Origin: Streptomyces flavotricini
GTDB taxonomy: Bacteria > Actinomycetota > Actinomycetes > Streptomycetales > Streptomycetaceae
Direction: 5' to 3'
Assembly: GCF_020639365.1 (NCBI RefSeq)
Contig: NZ_JAINUL010000001.1
Location: forward strand, 8,518,951 to 8,582,950
DNA: 64,000 nucleotides
A program made the translations under genes and the position numbers. Positions 9,559 to 17,721 of the stretch are shown piece after piece (position 1 is the stretch's first letter; every line of letters begins with the position of its first letter). The notes under the pieces are model-generated. The model ran no database searches. It saw nothing but the letters and a program-made list of their open reading frames with translations, and was not told where the DNA came from.

Positions 9559-9735
9559 ATGCTCGACGCGATGGAAACGAAGGATCGGAACGGCGATGCC
9601 GACGGCGGAGATCAAGGTGAAGCAGCCGCGGAGCTCGCCGACTACGTCAAGGCGTTCGCCGGCCTCGCGGAGATGGCCGTCTACGGCGACGCTGCCCGCG
9701 CCCTCATCCACGTCGCGATCGACGCCCTGGAGTGA
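9559..9735 (+). CDS. Small acidic hypothetical protein
   Basis: 58 codons from ATG 9559. It has an acidic start (METKDRNGDADGGDQGEA) followed by a strongly helical, Ala-rich C-terminus (ELADYVKAFAGLAEMAVYGD). Codon use is typical of the genome. It could be a small gene regulator or partner of the decayed gene downstream, but no family is recognised. Confidence 0.45.
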   Translation: MLDAMETKDRNGDADGGDQGEAAAELADYVKAFAGLAEMAVYGDAARALIHVAIDALE

Positions 9736-10058
9736 ACTGGCTTGATTCTCCGCAACTTTGTTGAGAGCGCGGACCACAGGTGCGTAGCGTCGACGGCATC
9801 GACGGACCACCAGCCGGAGAGGCGGGGCCCCCTTCCGCGCACACCGACTCCACCGCCCCGGCCCGGGAGGGCCGCGGCCTCCAGTCGCCTCCCTACGGCG
9901 TTCCCTCCCCGGCCCTGTTGGCCCGTGCGGACCGCGGCTTCGCCCGGTTCCTCGGTCGGCGCGGCGAGGACCAGGACGACGGGGCCGACGGCAGCGAGGG
10001 CCCCCAGCGGTGACCGCCGGCCACCCGCGCGACGACGCTCCCGGCAGCGAGGCCCGCC
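9736..10058. other. Ambiguous stretch, no confident gene
   Basis: A plus-strand frame from GTG 9780 to 10013 (VRSVDGIDGPPAGEAG...) is low in secondary-structure signal. On the minus strand a signal-like segment (MAGLAAGSVVARVAGG near 10059, then GALAAVGPVVLVLAAPTEEP in a different frame) could be the front of a frameshifted exported protein. Neither is strong. Confidence 0.3.
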
Positions 10059-10467
10059 ATGCACACCAGCACGCACACGGTCCTGTACGACCCTGATGGC
10101 CTGATCGAAGCCGGGCTCCCGCTCGACCACGAACCGTACGAAAGCCTCGTCAAGGCCGTCCTCGCCTGGACCGGCGAGGACACCCTCACCGTCCGCGACC
10201 TGGAGCAGATCGCCTTCAGCTCACCGGCCACGCCCGAGCGCTCGCCACCGACGTCCGCCGCCGTGCCGACCAGCTGCCGAAGAACAGCGGACCAGAGCGC
10301 TCGCCGACGTCGTCCTGCGCGAGGCGGAAGGCCGGCTGTCCAAGACGATCGAGGGCACCGTGCGCTGCGTCCCGAACCGCGCCCGCCTCGTTCGCGCTCT
10401 CTACGAACGGCTGGACCGCCTGGAGGCCGCGCTCGCCCCGGAGAGGGTTGTACCGAGCGGGGGCTGA
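10059..10467 (+). pseudogene. DUF6415-like protein, two frameshifts
   Basis: From ATG 10059 the frame reads MHTSTHTVLYDPDGLIEAGL ... TLTVRDLEQIA. The family-like continuation LTGHARALATDVRRRADQLP follows in a second frame from about 10212, and RALADVVLREAEGRLSKTIE ... NRARLVRALYERLDRLEAAL in a third from about 10293, to TGA 10465-10467. Together they rebuild one protein of about 135 residues of the DUF6415 type (Streptomyces accessory proteins of unknown function). Two independent indels make error less likely than decay. Confidence 0.65.
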
Positions 10468-10493
10468 ACCGTGGGCTGGACGGTTGCTTCCAG

Positions 10494-10676
10494 CTACTTC
10501 GTCAGCGTGTCGAGTGCCTTCCTCGCCTCACCCAACAAGTCGCTGACCTGGCGCAGAGCATCTTCCTGGGCGTCGGCGGGCTTGCTGACCGTTCCAGCGG
10601 AGGAGGCCTGGCCCGGCTCCCGTCTCGGATACCGTGTTGCTCTACGGGGTGCCACAACGGATGTGGCGCCCCCCAC
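10494..10676 (-). CDS. Possible small helical protein
   Basis: 60 codons. The last 30 residues (SKPADAQEDALRQVSDLLGE then ARKALDTLTK) form a convincing amphipathic helix, but the first half is Arg/Pro-rich and may not be translated. It is divergent from the gene at 10693, with 16 bp between starts, so it could share a promoter region with it. Uncertain. Confidence 0.3.
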   Translation of the reverse strand: MGGATSVVAPRRATRYPRREPGQASSAGTVSKPADAQEDALRQVSDLLGEARKALDTLTK

Positions 10677-10692
10677 CGGAGGTAGTCAGCGT

Positions 10693-11085
10693 ATGAGTTC
10701 AAAGCGCAGCAAGAATCCAGCCCTGCCCGTGCTTGACGACGCATTCCGACTCGCGTCGGTCAAGGACGCCGAAGAGTCCACCCGTGACTTGGCCGCGCGG
10801 CTGGCCACCACCGAGCTGCGCCGCGTTTCCCACCCGGGCCGGGTCACCTGGGAGCCCACCGATCAGGCCGAGCCCGTACCGGTCCCGCCGACTGTGGTCG
10901 ACGGCGACGGGGACCTGTGGCTGCGGGACCGGGGCACTGGCACCTGGACCATGCCCGAGTTCAACCCGAAGGAGTTCCCGGCCCGCTGTGGCGAGGTTCT
11001 GACGTGGAACGAGCTTGCCTGCGAGTTCGGCCCGCTTACCGCACTGGCCGACGACCGCCGCATCGGCGGCGGCCGGCGTCGCTGA
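10693..11085 (+). CDS. Hypothetical protein
   Basis: 130 residues from ATG 10693, chosen because GGAGGT lies about 10 bases upstream. The basic N-terminus (MSSKRSKNPAL) is followed by a helix (DAEESTRDLAARLATTEL), a proline-rich linker, then DGDGDLWLRDRGTGTWTMPE, a Trp-rich beta segment. No known domain. Strong ribosome site and codon bias say it is expressed. Confidence 0.7.
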   Translation: MSSKRSKNPALPVLDDAFRLASVKDAEESTRDLAARLATTELRRVSHPGRVTWEPTDQAEPVPVPPTVVDGDGDLWLRDRGTGTWTMPEFNPKEFPARCGEVLTWNELACEFGPLTALADDRRIGGGRRR

Positions 11086-11317
11086 CCGCGCAGCCTTCTG
11101 GGATGGCCGCGCCCCTGAAGCGCCCGTTACGGGTAGCTGGGAGCTCCAGCTCACCGCCGAGGGACCAGTCGGGTAGCGGTCGGCCTTCAGCTGCCGTGGT
11201 GAGCGCGCGGCCCAGCTCGCCGATCGACTGGTGCCAGTCGGCCAACTGCGCGAGCAGGCCGCGCACCAGCGTCGAAAGCGGCCAGGGCGACACGTTCAGT
11301 GCAACACCGCCGCGCAT
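11036..11317 (-). CDS. Possible hypothetical protein or fragment
   Basis: 93 codons from ATG 11317. The middle is protein-like (LLAQLADWHQSIGELGRALT then LPDWSLGGELELPATRNGRF); the end is Arg-rich and overlaps the convergent gene at 10693-11085 by 50 bp, which suggests the true stop has been lost. No domain recognised. Confidence 0.35.
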   Translation of the reverse strand: MRGGVALNVSPWPLSTLVRGLLAQLADWHQSIGELGRALTTAAEGRPLPDWSLGGELELPATRNGRFRGAAIPEGCAVSDAGRRRCGGRRPVR

Positions 11318-11493
11318 CGCGCTCTGACCTGCGGTGATTCCTCGGGTAGAGGTTCGTGGAATCGGTGTTGCACCTCGCGTTGCAGGCCCGCGTCATGTCC
11401 GGGCGGAGCCGCCGGCCGCCGACAGCACGAGGCCCCGGGCGATGACGCCCGGGGCCTCTCTGTGCACTTCGCTCGACCGTCCTGTTCAATGAC

Positions 11494-11529
11494 CAGCCGC
11501 AGCCGCAGCCGCAGCCGCAGCCGCAGCCG
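11494..11529. repeat. Hexanucleotide repeat (CAGCCG)6
   Basis: Six perfect copies of CAGCCG. On the minus strand it would add alternating Leu-Arg residues after ...ALGVDWA, the point where helicase copy 1 ends, so it sits just at or beyond the old stop codon of copy 2. Confidence 0.9.
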
Positions 11530-13640
11530 GTGCCACGCCCAGTCCACACCCAGCGCCGCGAGTGCGGCGAGCTGGTCAGCGGTGAGCATCTCGCGTCTCG
11601 CACGTGTGTTCGAAATCCATACGCCCGGCTTCACGATCACCGGCTCTGCCTCACAGGCGACCGCGATCGGCTCACTGTGGCCACGTGGCACCGCCCGTTC
11701 GGCGCCTTCCCGTTCGACCCACTGCGTGAGGGCTGCCAGGCCGCGCTGGAACGCCTGCTGCGCCTTGCTCGGCCCCTTCGCCGGCCCGCCCGCCGCCGGT
11801 GCCGGAGACGGAGGGGGAGAGGGAGGCAGTGCCTGGATGCCAAGGGCGGTCAGCCGTTTCTGCTGCTCGGTGGACAGCAGCCTCCAGGTGGCGGGCATTT
11901 TTCTGCCGCTGGAGTCATCGCCCGATCCCCTCGCCGTCGAAGACGACGCCAGGTTCGATGGTCGGCAGGTGGCCGTCTGCGTCGACCAGGTCGGCGAGGA
12001 CGCGGTAGTGGCGTTGCCAGTCCAGCGGCCACGGGCAGTTCCAGTCCTCATCGACCGCGGCCAGCTGCTTAGCGCGTTCCTCCGCCCGCTTCGGGTCCTT
12101 CCCCAGGCCGCCCTTTCGGCGCAGATTCGCCACGGGCTGGCCGACCGGCACCATCGCCTCGCCCCTCGCCCCTCGCCCCTCGCCCCTCGCCCCTCGCCCC
12201 TCGCCCCTCGCCCCTCGCCCCTCGCCCCTCGCCCCTCGCCCCACACCGCGTCCTGACGCGGCGCGAGGTGCCCCGGGCTCGCCGGTACGACCGCAGCGCG
12301 GCGAGCCTGGTCTCCCATGCCTCCTCGCCCGGCTCCCAGACCATCCCGGCCTTCGGCGCGTCCAGCAGCGTCTTGCGCCGCTCCTCCAGCTCCCCGGCCC
12401 GTAGCGCCTTCCGCTGCTGGTGGACCCATCGGCCAAGCGGGAAATCCTTCGTGACCCCCACCTCGACCTCAACGTCGTAGGGAACGGCGTAGACGCCGGT
12501 GATCTCGTTCTCCTTCCGCCACCGGATCAGCGCCTGGTAGCCCTCCAGCCACACCAGCGACTCCGGCCGGTACACCCGGGTGCGCAGGAACGCAGCGATG
12601 GTCGCTGCGTCACGCGGGCTGGAGAAGTGCAGCAGGGCCGCTTCTGCAGCGGCCTGCGTGTCGTCGTCCTCCTCCTCCTGGTCCTCGCCGTCGCCCTCGC
12701 CGCCGGCCCCGACGATCCGCCCGTCCTCGTCACGCCGGACGTGGATCTTGCGCTTACCGCTCGTGAGCGCCCGAGAGGCGAGCTGCTCGACCGGACGTTC
12801 GCCATGCGAGCGCAGGCCCTGAAGGACCGCTACAAGGGGGCGGAACGAGGCGCTGGCGATCATGTCGGTGGGGTCCTCACCGGGCTCCAGGAACACCGGC
12901 ACGATGATCCTGGCCACCTTGGTGGAGCGGTCCTTGTTGAGCCGGAGCGCCCGGCCGATGTTCTGCACGATGTCGACTTGGGAGCCGCGGGTGTCCGCGA
13001 AGCAGATGGCTTCCACCCCGCGTTCGCCGGTGATGTCGACGCCTTCGCCGAGGACGCGTACGGAGGCGAGGAAGGCCCGGTGCACGCGCCGGTTGTCGGC
13101 GTCGATGCCGTTGGCGAACTGGCGCAGGACTTCGCGGCGCTCGGTGACGAGGTGGTCCCCGCACAGCCACGCCGACCAGACCCGGTCCGGCGGGACGTGG
13201 CGGCCGGCCTCCAGCTCGTAGAACTCCGCGTCGATCGAGGACTTCGGCAGTTGCTCGGCGGCCGCCAAGTCGGCGCCTGTAGCGTTGGTGACGTACAGCT
13301 CGGCGGCCGTCTGCGGCAGCTTCTCCGCGAACGCGGCCGCCTCCTGGACCTTTTGGTGGAAGGTCATGACGGTGCGCAGGTTGCACGCCGCGGCGTGCTC
13401 CAGGAGCGCGGTCTGCAGCAGCGCCAGGCGCCGGCCCCGCCGCGCTTCCTCGGACTCGCCGAGGACGGGGGAGGGGTCGCGGATCTCCAGGACGTCGATC
13501 TCGAACCCGGCGAGGATCCCTCGCTCGATCGCCTCGGACAGCCCGAGCTCGGCCAGCCAGGCGCTGTACGTTCCGTCCGGGTCGTCGGCCATGCTCGCGA
13601 TCTCGGCCCCCTGTTCCTCCGCGCCCTTCTGAGGTCGGGC
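11530..13640 (-). pseudogene. Helicase C-terminal half with helicase-associated domains, copy 2 (decayed)
   Basis: Longer sister of copy 1. From about 13640 leftwards: a segment before the helicase C-terminal core (MADDPDGTYSAWLAELGLSE, LRTVMTFHQKVQEAAAFAEK), motifs V/VI (LGEGVDITGERGVEAICFAD; QNIGRALRLNKDRSTKVARI), an acidic linker, then helicase-associated domains (FLRTRVYRPESLVWLEGYQA; DWNCPWPLDWQRHYRVLADL) and a proline-rich linker before WVEREGAERAVPRGHSEPI. The Walker A and DEAD motifs are missing. At least three frame changes occur: near 12275, across the heptanucleotide repeat at 12158-12241, and near 11925. The broken front abuts a ligase fragment on the other strand. Confidence 0.85.
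12158..12241. repeat. Tandem heptanucleotide repeat (CTCGCCC)12
   Basis: Twelve perfect 7-bp copies inside helicase copy 2, read on the minus strand as repeating Gly-Ala-Arg-Gly-Glu-Gly-Arg. Copy 1 has no repeat here (WGEDDEMVPIGQ). With a single copy the frame joins as TGG GGC GAG GCG ATG, giving WGEAMVPVGQ; the 11 extra copies add 77 bases, which is not a multiple of three, so frame is kept only when the copy number is 1, 4, 7, 10 or 13. The observed 12 explains the frame change at this point. Confidence 0.95.
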
Positions 13641-13644
13641 CGCG

Positions 13645-13890
13645 GCCAGGATGCGGGGGTCACCCCGGCCGGCCCGGGCGGCACGGTGGTGGAGACCCGC
13701 CGCGGGGCGCTCGTCCAGGACCGGTGGCCGGACCTGGTGGCGGCCGCCGCCAAGCAGCTGCCGCCCGGCCTGGTCCTCGACGGCGAGCTGGTCGTCTGGG
13801 ACACCGGAGGGCCGGTTGTCGTTCCAGGCGTTGCAGCGCCGGGCCGCCGCCCGTTCCCGCGGCGCCGCCAGCCTGGCCGCCACCACACGT
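13645..13890 (+). pseudogene. ATP-dependent DNA ligase fragment
   Basis: Plus-strand reading GGTVVETRRGALVQDRWPDL, then QLPPGLVLDGELVVWDTGG contains the ligase motif LDGELV. After about 13808 the match continues in another frame (GRLSFQALQRRAAARSRGAA), as in LigD/LigC-type ligases (RLSFxxLQRR). The active-site lysine motif upstream and everything downstream are missing. It is wedged between helicase copy 2 and a membrane-protein remnant. Confidence 0.65.
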
Positions 13891-14409
13891 CGCCATAACG
13901 GGCGCTGCCGCCTTCCGGCGCCGGTGGTACGCAAGGGCGACCGCCGCCAGCTGCGGGGGCCCCGCGACCAGGGGGACGTAACAGACCAGCAGGAAGATGT
14001 CCTGGGCCGGGCTGCCGATGGTCCCCTCGCCGATCCCGACGACGTCGGCGTACGTGAACCAGGCGACCAGGACCGCCGCGGCGGCCGCCCCCAGCAGTGC
14101 CGGAACTACCGCCGCGAGCGGTGGCACCCGCCGCCCGCCGAGGTACAGGATCCAGCGCGGCACGGTCTCTCCCCAGCCGCGGACCAGTCCCAGCGTGAGC
14201 AGGGCCAGGCACTCGGACAGCACGCTGAGAAAGAGCAGGTACGCCGCCCCGGGCACGGTCGTGACGGGCTCGGAGGCAACCGGCAGCCCCACGACCAGGG
14301 CGACCCGTCACAGCCCCGACGGGACGGCGATCAACGGAACGGCATGGGCGGCGACGGCGGCCCACCGGGGCACGTCCGGCAGGGCCTTGACTCGCAATAG
14401 GTTCGGCAT
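13890..14409 (-). pseudogene. Membrane protein with in-frame TGA at codon 34
   Basis: From ATG 14409 the frame reads MPNLLRVKALPDVPRWAAVA ... LIAVPSGL, then TGA (14308-14310) where relatives I recall have Trp, then RVALVVGLPVASEPVTTVPG and three more hydrophobic segments (YLLFLSVLSECLALLTLGLV; VPALLGAAAAAVLVAWFTYA; IFLLVCYVPLVAGPPQLAAV) ending YHRRRKAAA. The frame then runs on into the ligase fragment, so the original stop seems lost. A restart at a later GTG could make a shortened protein. Confidence 0.6.
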
Positions 14410-14532
14410 GACGAACATGCTGGCCGGGAGCCGAGCCGATCCACATCGTCCCCCGCTCCCGACCTCTTCCCCCACACGGGGGAGGCAGGATGCTACCCAG
14501 GTCCCCTCACCCGCGGAACGGACGGAATCCGG

Positions 14533-14765
14533 ATGACCGACATCACCGCGATCGAAGGGTGGGAGCTGCTGCCCGCCTCCGTCCGCGAACAGGTCGACGC
14601 GTACGTCCTGCGGGACGCCCTCTTCCAGGCGGTCCCGGTGACACCGTGCACGACTGGTTCGTGAACTTGCTGGCCGTCACCGCCGACCCGCACACCCCGG
14701 ACGACGAGGCCCCCGCTGGCGTCTGTGACACCGCCTCGGGCGGGGCGGAGCACTCGGTCAGTTGA
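14533..14765 (+). pseudogene. Frameshifted small hypothetical gene
   Basis: ATG 14533 opens MTDITAIEGWELLPASVREQ, a credible N-terminus, but stops after 43 codons. Protein-like sequence resumes in another frame (DTVHDWFVNLLAVTADPHTP) and ends at 14765, overlapping the convergent secreted gene by 8 bp. Family unknown. Confidence 0.4.
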
Positions 14766-15192
14766 AGTTGGGCCAGTCCCAAGGCGTCCAGCCCGAGCCG
14801 AGGGCGAGGCGCGTCCTGCTGACGACGGGGCCGTTGCTGTTGTTGAGGTAGATGGTTGTTCGGAAGTCGCCCCCCACCTGCTGATCCTCCACCTTGACAG
14901 CGTTCGTGGCGCGGGCAGAACCGAAGGGATCGGGCTTGCCCAAGGACGTCCATCCGGTCCACTGATTGCTGATGGTCCAGCGCGTCCACACCGCATAGTC
15001 GAGGCCGACCAGGAACTGTTCCTTCTGGCCGTTCGGAAGCGCGTGGTTCGTTACGCCGTAATCACATATGTACAGGCCGCCACCCCCCGCATTGCAGGTA
15101 TCGGCTGCCTGAGCCGGCGTGACGGCCACGGCCAGTCCTGCGATGGCGGCGACGGCGACAACCGTAGCCTTGAACTTCTTCAACCTGAGCAC
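14758..15192 (-). CDS. Secreted protein, unknown function
   Basis: 144 residues from GTG 15192. Signal peptide: LKKFKATVVAVAAIAGLAVA then VTPAQAA. The mature region has two cysteines near its start (DTCNAGGGGLYICDYG) and is rich in Trp and Asn (WTRWTISNQWTGWTSLG; GSGWTPWDWPNF), like small extracellular lectin-like or inhibitor proteins. No catalytic motif. It stands alone and appears intact. Confidence 0.8.
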   Translation of the reverse strand: MLRLKKFKATVVAVAAIAGLAVAVTPAQAADTCNAGGGGLYICDYGVTNHALPNGQKEQFLVGLDYAVWTRWTISNQWTGWTSLGKPDPFGSARATNAVKVEDQQVGGDFRTTIYLNNSNGPVVSRTRLALGSGWTPWDWPNFN

Positions 15193-15282
15193 CTTGTTCT
15201 CTCGATGTGATCCATTCGACTCGGGCCTTCAGGCCCGGCCATGACACACCGTCACCCTACTAGTCGGATCGGTGAACCGCGC

Positions 15283-15507
15283 TCACGTACCGCCGTCGGC
15301 GCCGCCGGCCTCCCCGCGCAGCAGGTCCCCCGGCTGGCACTCCAGCACCTCGCAGAGCGCCGCGAGCGTCGCGAAGCGCACCGCCTTGGCTCGGCCGTTC
15401 TTGAGCACCGCCAGGTTGGCGGGAGTGATCCCGACGCGTTCGGCGAGTTCGCCCACGGACATCTTCCGCTTGGCCAGCATCAGGTCGATGTGGACGGCGA
15501 TCGGCAT
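15283..15507 (-). CDS. XRE/Cro-family DNA-binding regulator
   Basis: 74 residues from ATG 15507. It has a compact helix-turn-helix (KMSVGELAERVGITPANLAV, recognition helix ending LKNGRAKAVRFATLAALCEV, then LECQPGDLL), the short YozG-like type that usually follows a DUF2975 membrane protein. Its start overlaps that gene's stop as TGATG, so the two were co-translated. Since the partner is truncated, the regulator may now be unlinked from its signal. Confidence 0.9.
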   Translation of the reverse strand: MPIAVHIDLMLAKRKMSVGELAERVGITPANLAVLKNGRAKAVRFATLAALCEVLECQPGDLLRGEAGGADGGT

Positions 15508-15650
15508 CAGATCACCTTGTCCAGCTCGGCCTGCATCCTGGCCGCCTCGACGTCGCGCGCGATGGCCTGGGCGAGCAGCATCCGCAGTACGAGCACGATC
15601 AGCGCGACGCCCAGGACGGCGCCCCGGAGGCCGGCGGCAACGCCATCGCC
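15507..15650 (-). pseudogene. DUF2975 membrane protein, C-terminal remnant
   Basis: Only the last transmembrane helix and tail are left (GLRGAVLGVALIVLVLRMLL, AQAIARDVEAARMQAELDKV). A full DUF2975 protein has about 150-180 residues and four helices. Upstream of about 15650 the homologous sequence ends where the STAS gene begins on the opposite strand. The frame itself stays open to 15752 with unrelated sequence. Confidence 0.65.
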
Positions 15651-16004
15651 GTGGAAGTCCTGGATCACGCCGTCGCCATCAGGCCCACGGGCGAGATCGA
15701 CATCGAGACGGCCCCCGCCCTGCGGTTCGCCCTCGACCAAGGCCTCGCCCACGCCTCACCGGCCAAGCCCGTAACGGTCGACTGCAGCCGCGTCTCCTTC
15801 TGCGACTCCTCCGCGCTCAACGCACTCCTCGCCGCCCGGCTCACGGCGCAGGAGACCGGAACCGTCGTCCGCCTGGCAGCCCCCAACCACCAGCTCCTGC
15901 GCCTCCTGGAGATGACCGGCGCCCTGACCCTCTTCCCCGTGGACCACGACCCGCCGCCCCGCGACCGCTCCTCGAAGGGATACCCGGACGGGCTGCCTCG
16001 GTAG
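15651..16004 (+). CDS. STAS-domain anti-sigma-factor antagonist, N-terminus possibly lost
   Basis: 117 residues from GTG 15651. STAS features: GEIDIETAPALRFAL, a strand VTVDCSRVSFCDSSALNALL with the conserved serine that anti-sigma kinases phosphorylate, then GTVVRLAAPNHQLLRLLEMT. Family members usually have one more N-terminal strand, which here would fall in the DUF2975 remnant, so the front may be clipped at the junction. No kinase or sigma partner is adjacent. Confidence 0.75.
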   Translation: MEVLDHAVAIRPTGEIDIETAPALRFALDQGLAHASPAKPVTVDCSRVSFCDSSALNALLAARLTAQETGTVVRLAAPNHQLLRLLEMTGALTLFPVDHDPPPRDRSSKGYPDGLPR

Positions 16005-16167
16005 GCAGACCGGTGGTGCACGGGCACCGACCGGAGCGCCGGTTGCAGGCGGTGCCCGACCGGGCCGGATTGCTGCGGGACGACCACACGGCGAGCTCGC
16101 GGCCCCGGCCCCTCAGCGGGCTACGGCTCCCGTGCGTGGTGGGGAGCCGCAGCACGGCGGGCTGGGC

Positions 16168-16518
16168 TCAGCTGTGGTCGCGGTTGTAGTACTGGCCGAG
16201 CTGGTCGCGGTAGGCGGCGTCGCCGCGGTGCTTGTCCTTGTCGTACTCGGGGGAGTCCTTGATCTGGTCCTTGGTGAGGTTGACGTTGATCGTCTTCTCC
16301 TTCACATCGACGCGGACGACGGTGCCGGCGGGGATGAGGACTTCCTTGCCGAAGATCCACGGGCCGGTGTCGACGACGATGTAGGAGGCGCCGACCTCGT
16401 CGGTGTCCTCGTCGACCTTGCCGATGCTCCCGTCGCTGGCTTCGACCTTGAAGCCGACCAGGCTGGTGCCGGGCGTGTAGTGGGAGTCGGGGTTGTAGCT
16501 CCACATGTCGTCAGTCAC
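16168..16518 (-). CDS. PRC-barrel domain protein
   Basis: 116 residues from GTG 16518, with AGGAG 7 bases upstream. Barrel strands are visible: LVGFKVEASDGSIGKVDEDT, SYIVVDTGPWIFGKEVLIPA, VVRVDVKEKTINVNLTKDQI. The tail (SPEYDKDKHRGDAAYRDQLG) matches Streptomyces single-domain PRC-barrel proteins, which occur with stress genes. Cytoplasmic. Followed upstream by the CBM48-like gene in the same orientation, 43 bp apart. Confidence 0.9.
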   Translation of the reverse strand: MTDDMWSYNPDSHYTPGTSLVGFKVEASDGSIGKVDEDTDEVGASYIVVDTGPWIFGKEVLIPAGTVVRVDVKEKTINVNLTKDQIKDSPEYDKDKHRGDAAYRDQLGQYYNRDHS

Positions 16519-16561
16519 AGGTGTTCTCCTTCTGGGGCAGAGTCCGTGGTCGTGCGGAGGG

Positions 16562-16837
16562 TCAGGTGTGCAGGAGGCAGTTGCGGCCGTCGTGGCCGTC
16601 CGCCCCTTCTTCGTCGAGCCAGTGGCCGCCGTCGGCGAGGTAGCGGAAGCCGTGGTGCTGGTCCACCGGGAAGGTGACGGTGACCGCGCGGCTGCCGTCC
16701 GGGCGCTCCGTCATCGGGTGTGCGCCGGGCCGCCAGTCGTTGAAGTCGCCGACCACGCTGACCTCACCGGCCGGATGGCCGGCGGGCAACACGAAGGTGA
16801 TCTCGGTCCGCTTCTTGCTCCGAGTGCGCTCCAACAT
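16562..16837 (-). CDS. Isoamylase-early-set / AMPK-type glycogen-binding domain protein
   Basis: 91 residues from ATG 16837 with GAGGAG upstream. It is a stand-alone CBM48-like Ig fold: ITFVLPAGHPAGEVSVVGDF, then NDWRPGAHPM, DGSRAVTVTFPVDQHHGFRY and GGHWLDEEGADGHDGRNCLL. Such small proteins presumably bind alpha-glucans. Same direction as the PRC-barrel gene and probably co-transcribed with it. Confidence 0.9.
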   Translation of the reverse strand: MLERTRSKKRTEITFVLPAGHPAGEVSVVGDFNDWRPGAHPMTERPDGSRAVTVTFPVDQHHGFRYLADGGHWLDEEGADGHDGRNCLLHT

Positions 16838-17203
16838 GGACGGTCAGCTCCTCACCTGCGGGTGGAATGGCTTTGCCATCACTGCCCGCTGCGTCGGCCT
16901 GGGTAGCAGGCGGCTACGCCACCCGGTACAGCTGTCCCCCGCTCGGCCGCACCTTCAGGCGGCTCGGTGGGCCGTCGCAGGTCTGCGCGCGTGGGGGCGG
17001 AACGCTGCGGAGGGCATGCCCCTGGGGCCCAGGTGCACACTGTGCAACAGTGCCCCCCCGGCCCATCGGCCCCGTCGAGGCCGGGTCCCCAGGTGCCCGC
17101 ATTCGGTCGGCTCGCGCCCGGGGGTAACCACAGCACGCCAACACCTCGACCGAGCGTCTGCCCGGCTGTTCGAGGCGGCCCCTGCGGCGCTCCGGCGGTT
17201 CCC
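16838..17203. other. Gene-free stretch
   Basis: No credible frame. It contains a perfect short inverted repeat CACTGTGCAACAGTG at 17038-17052, which could be an operator or chance. Confidence 0.4.
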
Positions 17204-17430
17204 TCACCCCGTCCAGTAGTCGATCAGGGATCCGGTATTCACGTTGCGACTGCCGTCATGGGGTCCGCGCCAGTCCAGGCACAGGACGGTGGCGTCGTCG
17301 CTCGGCGGCCGGCCGTCGTACGCGCCGGTTACCGCGCCCACCAGCGTGCGCACCACCTCGCGCGGATGCTCGGCCGCGGTCTTGCGTAGAAGACCGGGCA
17401 GGTCGACCGCCTCTCGCGCCGTGCGGATGC
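17204..17430 (-). pseudogene. C-terminal fragment of a SpoIIE/PP2C-type phosphatase
   Basis: The reading LPGLLRKTAAEHPREVVRTL, then VGAVTGAYDGRPPSDDATVL and CLDWRG, is the end of a PP2C/SpoIIE catalytic domain (the DDATVL metal-binding Asp pair and final strand). It continues about 15 residues to TGA at 17204-17206. The rest of the domain is absent upstream, where a secreted gene takes over. Confidence 0.6.
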
Positions 17431-17451
17431 CAGTTCAGACGTGGTCCGCCG

Positions 17452-17721
17452 TCATATCCAGGGGGCCGTCTTGCTGTCTTCGTTGGCGGTGAATTCGACC
17501 TCCACGGGGATGCCGTGTCCCGGCCGGGGTGCCCCTGGCGTGTCGGTGACCGCCGGCATTCGTCCACCGTGAGGGTCTTGCTGCTCGATGTCCGCCGTGA
17601 GAGTGCCGACCCGCTCCCGGATGCCGGCTTCGTCGAAGGCGTCGCCATCGGCGTGGGCCAGGCCGCCGGAGAGCAGGACGGCGCCCATGACGAGTGCCGT
17701 CTGTGCAGTCTTCTTGATCAT
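17452..17721 (-). CDS. Small secreted protein, unknown function
   Basis: 89 residues from ATG 17721 (MIKKTAQTALVMGAVLLSGG, then LAHA as signal peptide). The mature part is about 65 residues, acidic at first (DGDAFDEAGIRERVGTLTAD), with no cysteines and no domain. Start chosen because the signal sequence begins there. An upstream in-frame start at 17748 would only add a poor extension. Confidence 0.65.
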   Translation of the reverse strand: MIKKTAQTALVMGAVLLSGGLAHADGDAFDEAGIRERVGTLTADIEQQDPHGGRMPAVTDTPGAPRPGHGIPVEVEFTANEDSKTAPWI

